A DNA stretch of 64,000 nt from Antitrichia curtipendula. Lineage: Eukaryota > Streptophyta > Bryopsida > Hypnales > Leucodontaceae. Positions 46,766 through 56,506 of this stretch are shown one piece after another. Made by a program: the position numbers and the translations under genes. The stretch is taken from NCBI GenBank assembly GCA_951230915.1, contig OX579637.1:17918001-17982000 (forward strand), read 5' to 3'. Under the pieces are notes generated by a model, which was not told where the DNA came from, searched no databases, and saw nothing but the letters and a program-made list of their open reading frames with translations. Each line of letters opens with the position of its first letter. Within the stretch, counting starts at the first letter, position 1.

Positions 46766-47109
46766 TGGACAAAAACAGATTCATGAAAATGAATCCTAAT
46801 ACTTGGTGGAGTCATATGAATGAAACAGAACCAATTGAAATATCAATACTAAATCAGTTGTTGGTTTAAGTCTCATTGCCTAGTCCAAATTTTTTATAAC
46901 ATTCACTGATGAACCAAAAAAATCAGATGCCAAATTTGCCATGCAATAGCTTCCCATCTAGAGCCATAAATTGGTCCTTCGGGACAAGGAACAAAATTGA
47001 TAGACCGTAATGTGTATTCAATAAATTTGGAAACTGGTCCCATGGTGTTGAGGCTTTCAACACTCAAAACCAAATCATGTTATAAAAGGCAAGATCACTG
47101 TTTCCTCAG

Positions 47110-47845
47110 CACCGAGGCTATAATTTGGGTACCGTAAAAGTCTTGAAGTAGTTCTCTAATATGGTACTACCATCTTAGAGACTCCAAGTGTAGAGCATTG
47201 ATATGTCCTCCCAGGGAGAACCATCAGCGCTGAGCCTTGGGTCGCACAGCCCTAATATTTTTTTCTCAATTGGTTTTGGAGGTGTCCTCAGGGCCAGGGC
47301 ATCAAAACAAGAGTACAAATTTCAATCGTTCTTCTCTCATGGCGTTAGACGGGGCCCTAGTAAAATCAAAATCTATTGTGCTCGATTATCCATTTGGCAC
47401 CAAAACTACTTGGAGAAGGCAAAACGGGGTTCTAAAATTGGAGACAGGTTCTACCCTTGGCGCTGAGAATTGCATCGACGGTGTGCCAAAAATTCATTAC
47501 ATAGGGACCTCCTACTGTTCTTGACGCCAGGACTCACGTCGACAGGGAATTTTTTTTCTTAAACAGGGACAAGAATCTGGCCTTGACACCGAGACAGGCA
47601 ATGTCGGGGGGAGGAATTCCTCGAACAGGGACCTCCTAATGGCCTCGCCGCCAAGGCACCCCCTCCAGCCCAAAGAAGAATTCAGATTTTCATGTGCGGA
47701 TTAATCCTCGGCGCCGAGAAATATGCTCATCGTTGTGAAAATGTTTTGGGGCTCAAATCCTACACAGGAATTGGATCAGTTGATCCCCTCTAAAGTGCGT
47801 GACTTCCATTGGCGAGGTACTAATATTTTCCCATGGCTCTGAGGT
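47110..47845. repeat. array of CCTTGGCGCCGAGG-like palindromes, about 63-bp period
   Basis: Units with core variants of CCTCGGCGCCGAGA occur near 47331, 47390, 47455 (CTTGGCGCTGAGA), 47522 (CTTGACGCCAGGA), 47582 (CTTGACACCGAGA), 47643 (CCTCGCCGCCAAGG) and 47707 (CCTCGGCGCCGAG), about 57-67 bases apart, with looser members near 47112, 47227 and 47830. Between units, GGGACCTCCTA and AACAGGGAC recur. The array sits in intron 1 of copy 2, and in GC content stands out from the AT-rich surroundings. A similar core, CCTCGGTGTCGAGG, is present at 55405-55418. Confidence 0.7.
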
Positions 47846-48023
47846 CCCTACCTTGAACCCTAAGAAAACTGCAAAGAAAATTTTTTACCTGTGCGAAATC
47901 TCCACTTGTAGTCATCGCGATGTTGCTCACATTTGGATCTTCGATACATCCTTGAGCCTCTCCGTTGCTTTGTTGCCCCACAAGAGCTGCACGTCTTGTG
48001 GCGTGCTTCCTTGTTATATCCAT

Positions 48024-49568
48024 CAATTCTTGCAAGTGCAATTTTGAAACACATGAAACCCTAGATTGGAAAAAGAAGAAGACAACTGCGGGTGCCTTTC
48101 TCTCTCTCAAGCAACAGCGGGGAACAAATTACAAACCAGCCTCCTAGTGCTGTCACCTCAAATGCTGCTCCGGAAGAGAATTTATCGAGAAGATTTTTGT
48201 TTTAATTTCTTTGTAAATAGAGAAGAGAATATATTATTTAACTCTTAATATTTGGATACTCTTAATGATCTTTTCTGATAACTCAGAAAAGGACTTTTTG
48301 TAGTGTTGATAATATTTGTAGCTTTGCTACATGCTATAGACATAGCCTACTAAGCAATAATATTATGGAAGTGAATATGATAAAAAAAATATAACTTTGC
48401 AATTCACTTACACATGAGTTTGACGTATCTCCTACAATGCAAAACTTCAACGGTTTCACCTTGATGTTTCATACCTTTGGTATGCTTCCTTCATTCTTGT
48501 CTTGAACTGCTTTGTCTTCTTTGATATGAAGACTGCTACTTGCCCTTAGAAGTGTCTTGTCATCCATCAAACAATCCTGCCTCGAGCAACTTGTGATCGT
48601 TGCAATGTCTTCCTAGAAGGAAACAAAAGTTTCCTTCTCTTCCTATGCTTCCTAATTGTATATTGGAGACCTCTCTTGGTTTGATCTTCTATGGCATGCA
48701 TGAGACTAACGGATCATTTTGTGGAATGATCAAAATTGAAGTGTACGCAAATTGAAAGAATGGTAAGAATACATATTCTAATATGCAGTTGACAATAACA
48801 CTATTGTCAAGGCATAATATAAACTTCTGAAACCAAGTCCTATTGGATTTACTAGAATTGTTTGACATTGGCTTCTAACCTCATTTTATAGGATGCTCAA
48901 ATACCTGTTGTTACGGAATTAAAATTTGGTAGTTGGCTATACCAATCTTTGGAACTATAGGTTTAGATCTTTGTCAATTTTTTCATTTCAGTATTTCATT
49001 ATGTGACCCTATTGTTGGTCTACTAATAGTTTCAACAGTCACTAGCAACTCCCAAATTTGGTTTTGGGATACAGTAGATAATCTTTATGATTTTTCATAT
49101 AAAAGGTTCTTAAATCAGTGATAGCATTGTATCAGTCTTGGGAATTAAAATCTACTTAAATCTATTCAAAATAATTATAGTTAACCATGTAGATGTTTAA
49201 AAGCCTCTTTAGAATGATCCTTTAAAGTATGGCTCCATATGGTTTAATAAAAAATTTGGGTACATGAATTTGTACTTAGACAAGAATGGTAGTTCACACC
49301 TTAAGCATGCAAGTAATTTAAGCACAATTTAAATGGAACCTAGATCTATTAAGAAGTAGAATGTTTTTAGAATTCTGGTGTACTTCTATTTATGAATTAG
49401 GTAAGACAAACGGCTCTCTCTTAGAGAATTTAATATAAAAAAACATTTAAATAGAGGATCTAGATGTAAAAAATTAGAGTCCACATTTAATGTTTTTTTT
49501 CCATTAATAATTTAAATTACATTCTGGCTTCATTATATCCATGTAAAGGTTCTTTTTTTGCTTATATA
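48024..49568. other. non-coding DNA between copy 2 and the split transposase gene
   Basis: The first 100 bases are probably the 5' leader and promoter of copy 2. The rest is AT-rich with no recognised gene. No TATA box could be assigned with confidence. Confidence 0.35.
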
Positions 49569-50377
49569 TTGTCTATAAGTTCTATCACTCCATCCTTCTC
49601 CAATCTCTACCAAGGGCTTTTCATAAGTGACTTATTATTGTTGTGCTTTCATCTTCTCTCAATGGCCTCCATTCAAGCGGATGGCCATGAGATTCCACTT
49701 GTTCTCCCTCTTGGACCAGAAGGGTATGCTAGAGTGTCTTTACACCTTCTTCATGTTCGATTTGGTTTTGTCCAATCTAGTGTATATGTTGAAGAAGAGG
49801 TCATGTCCAATTCTGGCCGCTTGAAGGAGTATGTCCACATGATTAACTTAGAACTCTATGACAGTCATGTATGGCACCTGAGGCAAGGTTGCTATAAAGC
49901 TTATGGATTGTCGTCTCTTGTGATGAATGCTTCAATAGAGGTTTTATCTCGTCAGCCAAACCATTCTACCGTGGATATGCCTCCTACTCGGCATAGTACT
50001 AGAATTTCTACAGATTGTGACCATGTTGCGATTGCGAGTACACCAATTCTACTTCTACGTGTGAAGAAAGAAATCTTTGGCCCTATCATAGATCTTTCAA
50101 GTGAGTCAGAGGGAGAGTCTCCTAGCCAACCAAATATTCAAGCACCATTGCCTAGTAGAGTCCCAGCCAATGTCTTGAGAACAACTTCTGGTATATACCA
50201 GTTACCAACGAGTAGTTGTGCATTGTCAATCCATTCTCGCCCACCAACGTATTGTCATAGTATAGGAACGGTTAGTATTGTTGAGTGCTTACAAAATCTT
50301 GCATCAATTTGTAAATCCAAAAACAAAATTGTTGCATTAGACTACAATTCACTGATCATTACAAAGTACAATATCTT
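49569..50377 (+). pseudogene. 5' part of a MULE-like transposase gene, cut by element B
   Basis: An open frame from about 49663 (MASIQADGHEIPLVLPLGPE) or 49569 runs to 50377, where element B starts. It encodes LLHVRFGFVQSSVYVEEE, a KEYVHMINLEL block, then an acidic region with GPIIDLSSESEGESP, which matches a SUMO-interacting motif (hydrophobic, hydrophobic, acidic). I recall similar N-termini, followed by the zinc-finger part seen at 53891, in predicted proteins of moss genomes. After the insertion the gene resumes with a one-base frame offset at 53804. The insertion alone would silence the gene. Confidence 0.5.
50373..50377 (+). repeat. target-site duplication ATCTT, left copy
   Basis: ATCTT precedes the element B start TGTAACG at 50378 and is repeated at 53799-53803 after the element's terminal CA. 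The 5-bp length is typical of LTR-type integration. Confidence 0.75.
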
Positions 50378-50648
50378 TGTAACGTTACGGAACGTCCAGA
50401 AACTAAACTTAATACATAAAATAGAGATATATAGGAGAAGAACTTTGAAATTTTTGCATAAGTGTAGAAGTTTAGACGCTAGAAACCTACATTAGAAAAG
50501 ATCTCTTTCGTAGGAAAGTTAAAACTCTAATTAGGTTAAAACAGTGTTCCAGAACCAGTAGCCGGATAGTCGGAAGTTCCGGATCGTAGGGGTTCCGGCT
50601 AGGGAACTTACGAGAACTCCACCGGGTTGGGAACTTAGGGTTTCGCGC

Positions 50649-50659
50649 CGCTATATAAA
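50649..50659 (+). promoter_or_regulatory. TATA box of element B
   Basis: CTATATAAACC, about 146 bases upstream of the ORF1 ATG at 50795, in the GC-richer segment before ORF1. This fits a U3-type promoter. Transcription start is inferred near 50680-50690. Confidence 0.6.
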
Positions 50660-50794
50660 CCCCGCCGCCATTCTCATTCGGTCTCTTTTCTCTGCGGCAT
50701 TTTCGCGAGTACGTTTATTGAGAGAAAGAGTGGTGAGATAGGATCGAGGTAGGAAGCGGAAGTAAGGTCGGTGCAACTCCGGAGGACCGACAGG

Positions 50795-52219
50795 ATGACG
50801 GAAGCTCCAGCCCGTAGACCGACGGTGACTGCACGGACTGTCAGCCCGGTGATTCCGTTCGATACGGATCGCCATAGAGAGTTGCAGGAGGATTTAGAGA
50901 CCATGGGCTGTGTCGGATTCTTACACCGCCCATGGGACTTGAAGAGTGAAGGAATGATTGAGGAACTCCTTTACGGAGTTCCCAATCAGTATGAGTTGAC
51001 GATGAGGGGCCGCCCGAGAGCTTGGACACAAGAGCTCTGGGCCGGAACGTACTTTGCACTGAACCGGGGGCATGGATGGGCCGGCCGGACGGAGAAGTTC
51101 GCGGCAGAAAGATTCCGGAACTCCGCCGACCCAAAGGAGGGGTTTGCAGCGACGGATTGCGTGTACGCCCGGGATCAACAACTCTTAGAGTTCCTGATTC
51201 CCATCCTGTATCCGGAAAAGCCTAACCGGGTGACCACCACGGTGGCCAACACCATTTTCGGGGCTTTAGGAAACAGGGTTAACCCGCCCCCAAGACCCGT
51301 AAATTGGGGCGGACTTATTCACACGATTGTGGATAAGTTAGCGAATGGGATTTCAGGACGGAAGTCCAGTCACATTAGCCCGTACTTGTTCCACTTGTAC
51401 CACCGGATGGAAACCCTGAGCGAGCCGGAGCAGCTTATGTACAAGAAAGGGGAGAATCTCTTCAAGTACGGGTTGAGACCGGAACCGCAGCCGGAGGAGC
51501 CGGAATCCGAGGAGGAGGACGTTCCGGAGGAAACACAGACCACTCCGGAGAAGGCCGGAACCAGCAGGCGGAAGTCCACCGACCGGGCAGCGCGAGGAAA
51601 ACAAGTGGCAGAAGGTTCCGTCCAACCGGAAAGCCCGCACGAGGAGTTGGATCCAGTCGAGAACGCCATACATTGGCTGCGAACGACGAGGACGGTGAAC
51701 GACCGGATGGCAGCAGTACTCCAAGACGTTTGCCATACGTTAGGAGTGAAGGAAGAGAGGGAGATCTTGGCCGCCATCGCACGAAGACCAAATCCGGAAG
51801 ACGTCAAGGTTCTGTACAATCAGATACGGAGTCTTCAGGAGGAACGGGATCAGTTCCGGAGCCAGCACCAGTGGTCGGAACGGGAGATGCACATCGCGAA
51901 CCGGAAGTCCACGGAAGCGATGGCTCTAGTACGGAAGCTGGGAGAACTGGTCGACCTTCCGGCCAGCACCATCTCGAGGGCCCAACTCTGGAACTCACAG
52001 ATGGTGGCCCAAGGCCACATTACCGGAACAAAGGTCGTACTCATCCTGACGGATTTCGAGGCCCGGATGGAGGGAGTGCTGAAGGAGATGCGACAGCTGA
52101 TTGGAAGCCTCGACCCGAACCTGCTTGACCAAGCAATGTTTGCTGATCTTCCGGAGGAGAGTTCCAAGAAACTCATGGAGCCAGAACTTCAACGGGAAAG
52201 AGGAATCCGGAAATCCTGA
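50795..52219 (+). CDS. gag-like protein of element B (ORF1)
   Basis: The frame opens upstream at 50771, but the first ATG in a good context is 50795 (ACAGGATGACGG), giving 474 residues. Blocks shared with element A include CVGFLHRPW, GYF/TYFALNR, DPKEGFAATDC, LYPEKPNRV, ANTIFGALGN, a WGGLIHTIVDKLANG helix and SPYLFHLYHRMETL. Residues 240-310 are acidic and Ser-rich, followed by a coiled-coil part with the KTLEELVDLP-like KLGELVDLPASTIS and LDPNLLDQAMFADLP. The protein probably assembles particles or binds RNA, but this is inferred from position. There are no stops, in contrast to element A, so this copy is younger. Confidence 0.75.
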   Translation: MTEAPARRPTVTARTVSPVIPFDTDRHRELQEDLETMGCVGFLHRPWDLKSEGMIEELLYGVPNQYELTMRGRPRAWTQELWAGTYFALNRGHGWAGRTEKFAAERFRNSADPKEGFAATDCVYARDQQLLEFLIPILYPEKPNRVTTTVANTIFGALGNRVNPPPRPVNWGGLIHTIVDKLANGISGRKSSHISPYLFHLYHRMETLSEPEQLMYKKGENLFKYGLRPEPQPEEPESEEEDVPEETQTTPEKAGTSRRKSTDRAARGKQVAEGSVQPESPHEELDPVENAIHWLRTTRTVNDRMAAVLQDVCHTLGVKEEREILAAIARRPNPEDVKVLYNQIRSLQEERDQFRSQHQWSEREMHIANRKSTEAMALVRKLGELVDLPASTISRAQLWNSQMVAQGHITGTKVVLILTDFEARMEGVLKEMRQLIGSLDPNLLDQAMFADLPEESSKKLMEPELQRERGIRKS

Positions 52220-52224
52220 CTCAC

Positions 52225-52701
52225 GTGGTCACTTATTCGGAGGTTAAAACGCCGAAGGAAGCGGGCACGCAGACCACCGTTCAGGAGGGGATAGCCGGAA
52301 GACAGGTGGCGGTAAACCTGTTTCCGCCTCTCCAGTTGACGGAGACGAAAGCTGAGGCCATAGCAGCAGCAAGTGTCCGGAATCCTGCCCGGACCGATCC
52401 GGACAGGTTTCTGCATATGCAGAACACTCCACCACCAGCGAATCCGGGCAACACCGTCATTAATTTGACGGAGACAAAGACGACACGGCAGCGACACACG
52501 AGGATCGAGGAGCCGCTGGAGATCGATGAGACGGAAGAGGAATCTGCGGAGTCTCACTCCCAATCGGATGAGACGGATTCTGATCCGCCTCAAATCCGGA
52601 CTCGGTCGGCAACGAAGAGGACTCCAGCAAAGGTAACTGCCCGGAAGTCCACTCCAGCGAATCTCAGGGCCGGACCATCGACAAAGAAGCCCCGCAAATG
52701 A
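52225..52701 (+). CDS. basic-tail protein of element B (ORF2)
   Basis: The frame follows the ORF1 stop after five bases and shifts by one base. It contains no ATG near its start (the first codon is GTG), so it is more likely reached by frameshift, readthrough or splicing than by a separate start. It is rich in Ser, Glu, Thr and Lys, with an acidic stretch DETEEESAESHSQSDETDSD and a repeated SATKRTPAKV, ARKSTPANL pattern, ending TKKPRK. The equivalent part of element A has the same layout. No domain recognised. Confidence 0.55.
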   Translation: MVTYSEVKTPKEAGTQTTVQEGIAGRQVAVNLFPPLQLTETKAEAIAAASVRNPARTDPDRFLHMQNTPPPANPGNTVINLTETKTTRQRHTRIEEPLEIDETEEESAESHSQSDETDSDPPQIRTRSATKRTPAKVTARKSTPANLRAGPSTKKPRK

Positions 52702-53798
52702 CTAGTGCGGGTGGCTGTCTTTTTAGTTAGGATTTTGATTTATTAGTTATTTCCGGAAACGGGTAACCCGGACTGTGGGTCCCTAGTTCCGGACTTTTAG
52801 GCTGTCAAACGGATTTCCGTTTTAGCCGGAACGGTTATTAGGACCGTTAGCCGGATTTGTAGTTGGCCATTGGCCGGGTTTTGTGTGGGCCTTTTGGCCG
52901 CTTTTTGTTTGCTTTTAAGGGCAGGCCGGCTTGTTGGCCTGTCATTCCCTTTCTTGTCATTTAATCGAAGCTTACCGGAGATCAATTTGATCATCTCTTT
53001 GCGTATCGCGTTGATGATTGAGTCGTACACTGGTTTGTGAGTGAGAGTGTGTGAGAGGGAGTCCGGATTCTTGGGTTGACGGATACATATGCTGTGACGG
53101 AAGAGCTTTAGATGTGTGAATGAGGAGCTGTGCGTGGTGCCTTTAATTTGCTGGAACGGTGATCTGGTGGAAGCCTGTTACGGGTGAAGGTGCGAGTCCG
53201 GAAGTCCAGGGAGGATTCCGTGCGGAGATAAGCAACCGCCTGAGGAATTATCCCAGCCATTGGAAGGTCTGCCAACCTCCGGAGCACTCAAGAGTTAAGA
53301 AGTCAGCACTACAATCCGGAAAGTCTGGATTTGTCGTTGTAGTAAGGTGGATCTAACCGGGCCTTGTGTGACCTACTTTTCGGATACGTCATCTGGAAGA
53401 TTGTGAGGGTACGGATTCTCCCTTTGCTATTACCGTATAATTCTTGGGTGTTTGTTTTGTTTGTTACGGATAGAGAGTGTGAACCAAGAGTGGCGAGTCC
53501 CTGCCCCTCGGAAAGATCAATAGTGGACCCCCTGAGGGTGAAACAGGGGTATCTTTAACCAGTTACTTGAGAGAGTTGGAACCGGAATCCGGAATAGGGC
53601 GGATCCGGATTGGAATCCGGAAAATACTAGTTTCCGGAAGATAGCAATAGAGTGTACGGATTGCTTGGGGTGTTTTTGGAAGTGAACCGGATACCCAAAA
53701 CTTGCAGCAACATAGTAGAATTCCCTGGGATGATAACTCGTGTCATCTTACCACATTTTTGTGTTAAAGATACTTACGCGCTAACTACGCGTGCAACA
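52702..53798 (+). other. 3' non-coding part of element B
   Basis: About 1.1 kb of DNA rich in CCGGA and TCCGG words, with no open frame of note. It ends ACTACGCGTGCAACA just before the target-site duplication. A polyadenylation signal was not identified with confidence. Confidence 0.5.
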
Positions 53799-53803
53799 AT
53801 CTT
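53799..53803 (+). repeat. target-site duplication ATCTT, right copy
   Basis: Exact match to 50373-50377 immediately after the terminal CA of element B. Confidence 0.75.
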
Positions 53804-56506
53804 CCCACCAACTTTGATGGGAATGTAGTATTTGAATTGCCTTCACTTTGTGTTTCATCTTCATCATCCTTTGGAGGAAATCTATAGGGAATGGACAAAA
53901 AATACAATGGTCATGCTTGGTGTCAGACCATGACATCCAACATCCACAACCAAGATGGCTTGAAATTTAGAAAATCCTCTTGTGCAGGCCATCTGATATG
54001 TAGCAATTTGGATTGTAACTACTTGAAGTGGTTCTCAAAATGCAACGAGATAGAGAGGTGTGGTTATACTATAGTTCCATTCTATATTGGCGCTAACCCT
54101 CCAAAAGATTCATGTCTTCTGTGCAAGGTATGCAAATGTCCACTACAATGTATTAGCATTTGTGATGCTAGAGTATATTACATTTATAGTTATACTATCC
54201 TAATGACCCGGGTATGCATTCATTTAGGCAATTATATGCATCATGTAGCTTCTAGAACATGCAGAGAGCCTGTAGGTACTATTTTCAGTCCTATTGCATG
54301 CGAGATTGCCAAAATCTCGATTACCACTAACTCAGTCATCGCCCTTGCAACTAGTAAGCAATTTCTAGACAACCACCTAATACACAATGGAAAAGGCCCT
54401 AGGGAGATGTTGCAAGGAAAGTTGTTAGAGGATGTCACAGATAGGTTCCAGAGACTAAGTTCACCTAAAATCCGTAACATTCTTACGTCGTTCCATAGCA
54501 CTAGTAAAAATGGGATCATAGATAGTATTATGAATGTGAAACGTAATTTAAAGTTTGATTACATTCATGAGAGTGTGTTCCTTGGACAAGAAAAAGAGAA
54601 GGTATACTTGTTTAAAATGTTGGTAGAAGGGTCTGGTAGTGGAGTGGACTTGGTAAAGCACATGCAACCAAGTGGAGACTTGGAAAATGCATGGCTCATG
54701 TTTGACCACGTCAAACGTGTGAAGGATTGGACAACCATGACATGCCACGTTTATGACACAGATTATAGAAAGGTGAAGACAATTGCCGTCTATGACATGC
54801 AATTTGAAGACACTGAGGTTCAAAGCATCATGTGGAGGTCATTGAACAATGTCATGAAATGCAATGGCATGCAAAATCTAAATTTCAAGGGCTTCCTGGC
54901 GGATAGTGCACAAGCTAATTGGAACGCCGTTCGCATTGTGTATAGAACGGGGATTCCAAAATAGAGATGGTGAATTGTGAGCGAACTTGTCTCTTGCATT
55001 GGAGTACTTAATTGCATCGCCATATATAGAAGCTCATGGAATCGGATTTGCAACACAAACATCTTCGTCTTTGCAAGCAATATAAAGATTCCAAGACTAT
55101 GGAAGAAGCTGAGACATAGTACTTGGCGATTTGTTCTTGGTGGCTTTCATCTGGAGCAGCCTCAAAAGCTGCTTTGCGTGAATTGGAGTTATGGCTTGCG
55201 TTTTGGCACTTCTGATATTGCCAATGAGGCGGTTTCATGCAAATGATATTTTAATCAATCTTTATTTTTTTCACAATATCTTTTGTAGAAGAGCACTTGC
55301 ATTTCATAATGCCTTTTTGGGAGAAGTACTTGCATTTTATTTTTCATGTACCAAGCCCATCAATGAAAATGGAATTCTGATCACTATAGGGCAGGTGACT
55401 TTCACCTCGGTGTCGAGGGGAATTTTTCCTCCTAGTAGACAGGTAGAATTTGTAGTGATAGGCCAATATAGAGACTGTGGCTTTATTTTTTTTGGTGATT
55501 GCAACTTGAGCTTAACTACACATTTCTTTCCTTCCAAGGATTGAATCTCGCGGAGATGGCAGACATGCCATCATGCAACTTATCCAAAACAATTCATAAT
55601 AGATGGTTGCAGCAATCAGGTAATCGAGGTAATGATCTGTTTGCTGCCACTTGTGATGATTGCATTCGAACCTTCATGCAAATGACAAATTATCAAGCAT
55701 TCTTAAACGACACAACATCAAGGTCAAGGCCATCAAAAGAAGAGTTGAAGTTAAGAGGCGCTAGACGCAGTGGGGACCCAAAGAAGATTGTTGAGGCGTT
55801 GAATGACCTTCCATGTCTGATCGATGTTGGAACATGTATTCCACATTTGGAAGGCAAGGAGGTGTTTGATAGTAGCAAACGCAAGCTTGACGTCCCAATT
55901 GGTTTGGATGGTGATTCACATCGTCCGGACAAGGTCAACTTCTCTTAGCCGCGGGTGTAGAAATGATCTACTTGTACATCCACAGTGACCTCCAATGAAG
56001 TAGACATGCTGGTTAACTATGTGCATGTACCACATGTCACGACTGCAATGGAGAGTGATTGTGACACTTTGCAATGGCATATTGCAAGATTGTCTTATAA
56101 ATCTAGTTGCAAATGTCATGCCCAGCAGAAAGGTATAAACATTCGTTGCGTTGCCAAAATTGCGAAGGGATCTGAAGGCACTCCAGCCCCGACGTATTGT
56201 GGTCGCAAAAAACAGTATGGTGAAAATAAGGAGATCATGACCAACTTCTGGTTTTGTCCATATGATATTCAACGATGTGTACGAGGCTCTAAGTGTGCTT
56301 GGGTAATTGACAAGCCTCAAATACCAAACGTTTGGCTTGTATTAAGTGACATTAGTTTGACCCGCCTAAAAACACTACTGTTGCAAGAAGTTGGCTTTCA
56401 ACTCCAAGAGGACCCTCCTATGTCACCTCGACGTTTGTTCACAATATCAAATGTTTTCAATGCAATTTTTCACAATGAACCTAGCCCTTTACATCCGGAT
56501 ACATAA
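53804..56506 (+). pseudogene. 3' part of the MULE-like transposase gene with zinc-finger and RNase H-like core
   Basis: After element B, coding signal resumes (NFDGNVVFELPSL from about 53809), a TAG follows FGGNL, then 53891-54964 is open. It shows a Cys-rich DNA-binding part (CAGHLICSNLDCNYL, CKVCKCPLQC, CDARVYYIY, HLG-x3-HH) like WRKY/GCM-type fingers, then GSGVDLVKHMQPSGDLE, HVYDTDYRKVKTIAVYDMQFED and GFLADSAQANWNAVRIVY, which resemble MULE transposase blocks. The frame breaks at 54964 and continues in pieces to 55245 (RYLAICSWWLSSGA-type frame), then a gap or intron to about 55535, then 55535-56506 with NKWLQQSG-like NRWLQQSGNRGNDL, SHRPDKVNFS and FWFCPYDIQRCVRGSK. I recall this protein type from moss and lycophyte predictions. 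Dead. Confidence 0.65.
55405..55418. repeat. palindrome CCTCGGTGTCGAGG inside a transposase gap
   Basis: A 14-bp near-palindrome in non-coding DNA between transposase segments (about 55250-55535), resembling the array units at 47582 and 47707. The surrounding sequence (CACTATAGGG on one side, TTTGTAGTG on the other, 55382-55470) could be a small CACTA-like element. Confidence 0.5.

Larger units (their letters stand above)
42722..48023 (-). pseudogene. ParB/Srx-like plus DNA-methyltransferase-like gene, copy 2 (decayed, many introns)
   Basis: Exon 1 (48023-47889) starts MDITRKHATRRAALVG and ends at a CAG/GTAAAA donor. Intron 1 holds a palindrome array. At 46765-46550 is GNGVYHRGFILEGIEFEFSC. 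At 46545-46108 is IPLYRLVVMP and then the ParB-like FFVCDGNHRLLAW (about 46266-46234), with DGNHR matching the family's DGHHR. Helical exons follow at 45756-45635 (LYRVQKYGVLPLDKFVEHL) and 45520-45317. At 44878-44354 is an acidic linker with KKRKGKKRKQ. The methyltransferase-like fold comes last: FDLILVDLPE (motif IV, where the family has DPPY) near 44160, LHDSGALIV, then FPKDVVLDCTTTG (motif I) near 43370 joined by an intron to ASVHACKILSRHIVALEED (43271-43200). The order IV then I fits beta-class amino methyltransferases. In-frame stops and a frameshift near 46545 show decay. Catalysis is doubtful because the motif IV residues differ. Confidence 0.6.
50378..53798 (+). mobile_element. gag-only retroelement, element B (3.4 kb, TG...CA ends, 5-bp duplication)
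   Basis: Element B starts TGTAACGTTACGG and ends GTGCAACA, flanked by ATCTT on both sides, so its boundaries are firm. It has a TATA box (CTATATAAACC, about 50649-50659), ORF1 (50795-52219), ORF2 (52225-52701) and about 1.1 kb of CCGGA-rich 3' DNA. I looked for a 3' copy of the 5' terminal 240 bases and found none, and no inverted repeat between the two ends. It encodes no reverse transcriptase, protease, RNase H or integrase. It could be a solo LTR that carries ORFs, or a gag-only element moved in trans (compare TR-GAG elements). Element A and the fragment at 25572 are relatives. Confidence 0.75.

Noticed and set aside
47203..47524. Plus-strand proteins at 47203-47524
   Set aside because: These frames lie in the palindrome array of intron 1 and have no coding character.
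51353..52593. Minus-strand open frames across element B
   Set aside because: They are shadows of ORF1 and ORF2, which are supported by similarity to element A.
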